Of a stretch of 17,058 nucleotides of DNA, positions 14,907 to 17,058 are shown piece after piece. The DNA is from Bathymodiolus azoricus thioautotrophic gill symbiont (GTDB lineage Bacteria > Pseudomonadota > Gammaproteobacteria > PS1 > Pseudothioglobaceae). Location of the stretch: NCBI RefSeq assembly GCF_001298715.1, contig NZ_CDSC02000272.1, positions 1 to 17,058 of the forward strand, read 5' to 3'. Position 1 is the first letter of the stretch. Each line of letters begins with the position of its first letter. Both the position numbers and the translations under genes were made by a program. Under the pieces are notes generated by a model that saw only the letters and a program-made list of their open reading frames with translations, ran no database searches and had not been told where the DNA came from.

Positions 14907-15747
14907 ATACAATAGTTTTATTATTACAAATTAGCACACGATCTTCAAGATGGTACTGTAAACCTTTGGCAAGTGTAACTTTTTCAATGTCTTGTCCCAT
15001 TTGTTGCATTTCTTCTGCACTATCGCTATGATTAACTCTAAGTACATCTTGCTCAATAATCGGACCTTCATCTAACTCACTGGTGACATAATGACAGGTT
15101 GCCCCAATAAGTTTAACGCCCCGTTGTGCTGCACGCTCATAAGGGTTAGCGCCAACAAACGATGGCAAAAAAGAATGGTGGATATTAATAATCTTACCAC
15201 TGTATTTGTCACACATTGACTTTGGAATAATTTGCATATAGCGCGCAAGCACAATCACATCAGGTTGGAAGGCATCAACCGTATCCATCATCTTTGCCAT
15301 GTCAGATACTTTAGTGTCTTTATTGATGTCAACTTTTTTAAAGTCTACATCATACCAACTGGCAAGTTTTTTCAATTTATCGTGGTTAGACAGAACACCA
15401 ATAATCTGAGCTTCCATTTCTGACTCATGCCCACGGTGCAATAAATCTGCCACACAATGCGACGACTTTGAGCCCATAATCAACACACGCTTAAGTTTTC
15501 TGACATCATTCATCTGCCAATTCATTTGGTACTTTTGAGCCAATTGTGCAAATTCTTGCTGAAATTCATCAAATGAACAAGTGAGATTTGATTCAATCTC
15601 AATACGCATAAAAAAATGCTTATTTTGTTCATCAAGATGATGATGGGCTTCTTTAATATTACCATCTCGTTTGAAAATAAATTGACTCACTTTGGACACT
15701 AAACCGTGTGCATCAGGGCAAGAAATTAATAGTCGATAAGTATTCAT
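14899..15747 (-). CDS. purU: Formyltetrahydrofolate deformylase
   Basis: PurU hydrolyses 10-formyltetrahydrofolate to formate and tetrahydrofolate, balancing one-carbon pools and supplying formate for PurT. An N-terminal ACT domain (about 3-80, starting NTYRLLISCPDAHGLVSKVSQF) is followed by the formyltransferase fold, with catalytic N188 and H190 in NIHHSFLPSFVGANPY and D226 in SELDEGPI. With the ATG at 15747 the protein has 282 residues, matching the family (about 280). An upstream ATG at 15777 would add ten residues translated from the end of argJ and has no ribosome site, so it is rejected. It follows argJ by 10 bp with no visible ribosome site, so coupling is likely. Its 3' end overlaps cbbR. 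Confidence 0.95.
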   Translation of the reverse strand: MNTYRLLISCPDAHGLVSKVSQFIFKRDGNIKEAHHHLDEQNKHFFMRIEIESNLTCSFDEFQQEFAQLAQKYQMNWQMNDVRKLKRVLIMGSKSSHCVADLLHRGHESEMEAQIIGVLSNHDKLKKLASWYDVDFKKVDINKDTKVSDMAKMMDTVDAFQPDVIVLARYMQIIPKSMCDKYSGKIINIHHSFLPSFVGANPYERAAQRGVKLIGATCHYVTSELDEGPIIEQDVLRVNHSDSAEEMQQMGQDIEKVTLAKGLQYHLEDRVLICNNKTIVFS

Positions 15748-15757
15748 ATAAATGACA

Positions 15758-16975
15758 TTAAGTGCGGTATTCTGCATTAATTTTTATATAATCATAAGAT
15801 AAGTCTGTTGTCCATACACTCTCAGATGTTTTGTCCTTACCGATTTCAATAGTAACAACAATATTGTCCTTTGCCATCTCAGCACTGCCTGCTGCTTCGG
15901 TGTAATGTTCATCCAATTCACCACGGCTAACAATACAAACCCCGCCGAGATAAATATTAACCTCATCAGCTTTTAAATGTGCAATATTTGAGCGCCCCAC
16001 TGCTGCCAAAATTCGACCCCAATTGGCATCAGAGGCAAACAGGGCTGTTTTAACCAATAGTGAATGCGCCACCGTGTAAGCCACCTCTAAACAGTCTTCA
16101 TCACTCACGCCACCTTTAACGCAAATTTCAACAAACTTAGTCGCCCCCTCACCATCTTTGATAATTTTATGTGCTAAAGTCTGCGTTACTTCATTGAGTG
16201 CTTGTTGAAATTCGTCCGTGCAATCACTCAGCTCAACTTTTGATGCACCCGTCGCACTGAGTGAGCAAGCATCATTGGTTGAGGTATCGCCATCAACGGT
16301 AATACGATTAAATGATTGATTAGTCGCTGTTGTTAGGCAGCTTTGTAACTCAGGTTGACTGGCTTTAACATCGGTAAAAATAAAACTTAGCATGGTTGCC
16401 ATGTTTGGACGAATCATACCTGAACCCTTGGCAATACCGCTAATCGCTACCGTTTTTCCATTAACTGTAAATTGTTTTGAAGCGGTTTTTTCAACCAAGT
16501 CAGTGGTGAGGATTGCTTGTGCCACTTGAGATAAATTATCATTTGCCAATCTCGTTGAAAGTTTGGCAATGTTATCTTTAAAACACTGCATTGGTAGTGG
16601 CTGCCCAATAACACCAGTAGAAAATGGCAACACTTGTTCAGTGTCAATATTTAATGATTGCGCTACCATTTCACACACTTGATAAGCATTATCAAGCCCT
16701 TTATTGCCACTGGCAACACCTGTACCTGCATTGGCGTTGCCACTATTAATGACCAAAGCACGCACATTATTATTAAGATGGTTTTTTGCCACCACCACAG
16801 GCGCAGCGCAAAAAACATTTTGGGTAAATACTGCTGCTGTTTTGGTTTCAGGCACAAAAGAAACGATAGATAAATCTAACTCTTCAATATTTGCATTTAA
16901 ATTTTGTGCGCGCTTAATGCCAGCATTAATAGCTGCACAGCTTACACCTTTAATATTTAATAATGAATTTTTCAT
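15758..16975 (-). CDS. argJ: Bifunctional glutamate N-acetyltransferase / ornithine acetyltransferase ArgJ
   Basis: ArgJ moves the acetyl group from N-acetylornithine to glutamate in the cyclic arginine pathway and, in bifunctional members, also uses acetyl-CoA. It has 405 residues. The precursor cuts itself between A193 and T194 in RPNMATMLSF, and T194 becomes the nucleophile. The oxyanion-hole region STGVIGQPLP (119-128) and the C-terminal end AEYRT are also typical. The ATG has AGGGG about 6 bases upstream. It is probably transcribed with purU downstream. The sequence alone cannot show whether it also has the acetyl-CoA activity. Confidence 0.96.
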   Translation of the reverse strand: MKNSLLNIKGVSCAAINAGIKRAQNLNANIEELDLSIVSFVPETKTAAVFTQNVFCAAPVVVAKNHLNNNVRALVINSGNANAGTGVASGNKGLDNAYQVCEMVAQSLNIDTEQVLPFSTGVIGQPLPMQCFKDNIAKLSTRLANDNLSQVAQAILTTDLVEKTASKQFTVNGKTVAISGIAKGSGMIRPNMATMLSFIFTDVKASQPELQSCLTTATNQSFNRITVDGDTSTNDACSLSATGASKVELSDCTDEFQQALNEVTQTLAHKIIKDGEGATKFVEICVKGGVSDEDCLEVAYTVAHSLLVKTALFASDANWGRILAAVGRSNIAHLKADEVNIYLGGVCIVSRGELDEHYTEAAGSAEMAKDNIVVTIEIGKDKTSESVWTTDLSYDYIKINAEYRT

Positions 16976-17058
16976 TATAAACCCCTAATTATAAATCCCC
17001 AGTAATCAAGGATATTTTACTTATTTAAGGCGTTTGTAAAAAAATTATTATTTACCCC
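16974..17058. repeat. Three short related motifs upstream of argJ
   Basis: Read on the minus strand, GGGGTTTATAAT (16985-16974), GGGGATTTATAAT (17000-16988) and GGGGTAAATAAT (17058-17047) share a GGGG plus AT-rich form. The first two are tandem, with 2 bp between them, and the first contains the argJ ribosome site and the A and T of the argJ start codon. The 83-bp stretch after the argJ start holds nothing else that I recognise; it has no ArgR-type box. The motifs may be duplicated sequence or chance. Confidence 0.35.

Noticed and set aside
15748..15777. Longer purU start overlapping the end of argJ
   Set aside because: The extra ten residues are not part of known PurU N-termini and have no ribosome site.
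1..17058. CRISPR arrays, insertion sequences, tRNA genes, attachment sites, defence genes
   Set aside because: No regularly spaced repeats, transposase motifs, cloverleaf-like sequences or integrase were seen. Intergenic space is too small to hide them.

Overview
The window is about 17 kb of AT-rich, gene-dense bacterial chromosome with 21 supportable protein genes and no RNA genes, mobile elements or CRISPR arrays. It looks like an autotrophic gammaproteobacterium of the sulfur-oxidising SUP05/Thioglobus type. The grounds are a complete form I RuBisCO operon with cbbQ and cbbO activase genes and a divergent LysR regulator, low GC, very short intergenic gaps, and proteins of gammaproteobacterial type (PdxB, PurU, Ung, thiopurine methyltransferase). 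Form I rather than form II RuBisCO would fit mussel-type thiotrophic symbionts or their free-living relatives better than vesicomyid clam symbionts. That placement is inference from memory, not a database result.

Layout. Positions 1-5051 (minus strand) hold a compact run of eight genes read leftwards: thiopurine methyltransferase (tpm), a membrane-anchored cold-shock-domain protein, an SLT-type lipoprotein, a Rieske ferredoxin, a TrpD2-like protein, a four-helix membrane protein, a group II PLP-dependent decarboxylase and a 55-residue small protein. Several junctions are TAATG or longer overlaps, so translational coupling is likely. Positions 5086-7304 (plus strand) hold a membrane-anchored thioredoxin-like protein, uracil-DNA glycosylase (ung) and erythronate-4-phosphate dehydrogenase (pdxB). 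Positions 7344-13917 (minus strand) hold the carbon-fixation cluster, read leftwards: cbbL, cbbS, a strong terminator with a competing hairpin, a 105-residue uncharacterised protein, cbbQ, cbbO, an 84-residue uncharacterised protein and a thioredoxin-TPR protein of the CnoX type. cbbR (14013-14906) is divergent from cbbL and shares a 95-bp control region with it. Positions 14899-16975 (minus strand) hold argJ followed by purU.

How the genes work together. CbbL and CbbS form hexadecameric RuBisCO. CbbQ (AAA+) and CbbO (von Willebrand A adaptor) form the activase that removes inhibitory sugar phosphates, and CbbR senses metabolic state and controls the operon. No carboxysome genes appear beside cbbLS, so this is the non-carboxysomal, CbbQO-dependent arrangement (IAq type). 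The most interesting part is the set of extra genes in the CbbQO half. A small acidic-tailed protein precedes cbbQ, and a small charged protein and a chaperedoxin-like protein follow cbbO with zero-gap and 4-bp-overlap junctions. Together with the terminator/hairpin that separates high-dose cbbLS from low-dose activase genes, they suggest a RuBisCO maintenance module larger than CbbQO alone. All other intergenic gaps are under 100 bp and, apart from the sites listed, I see nothing in them.
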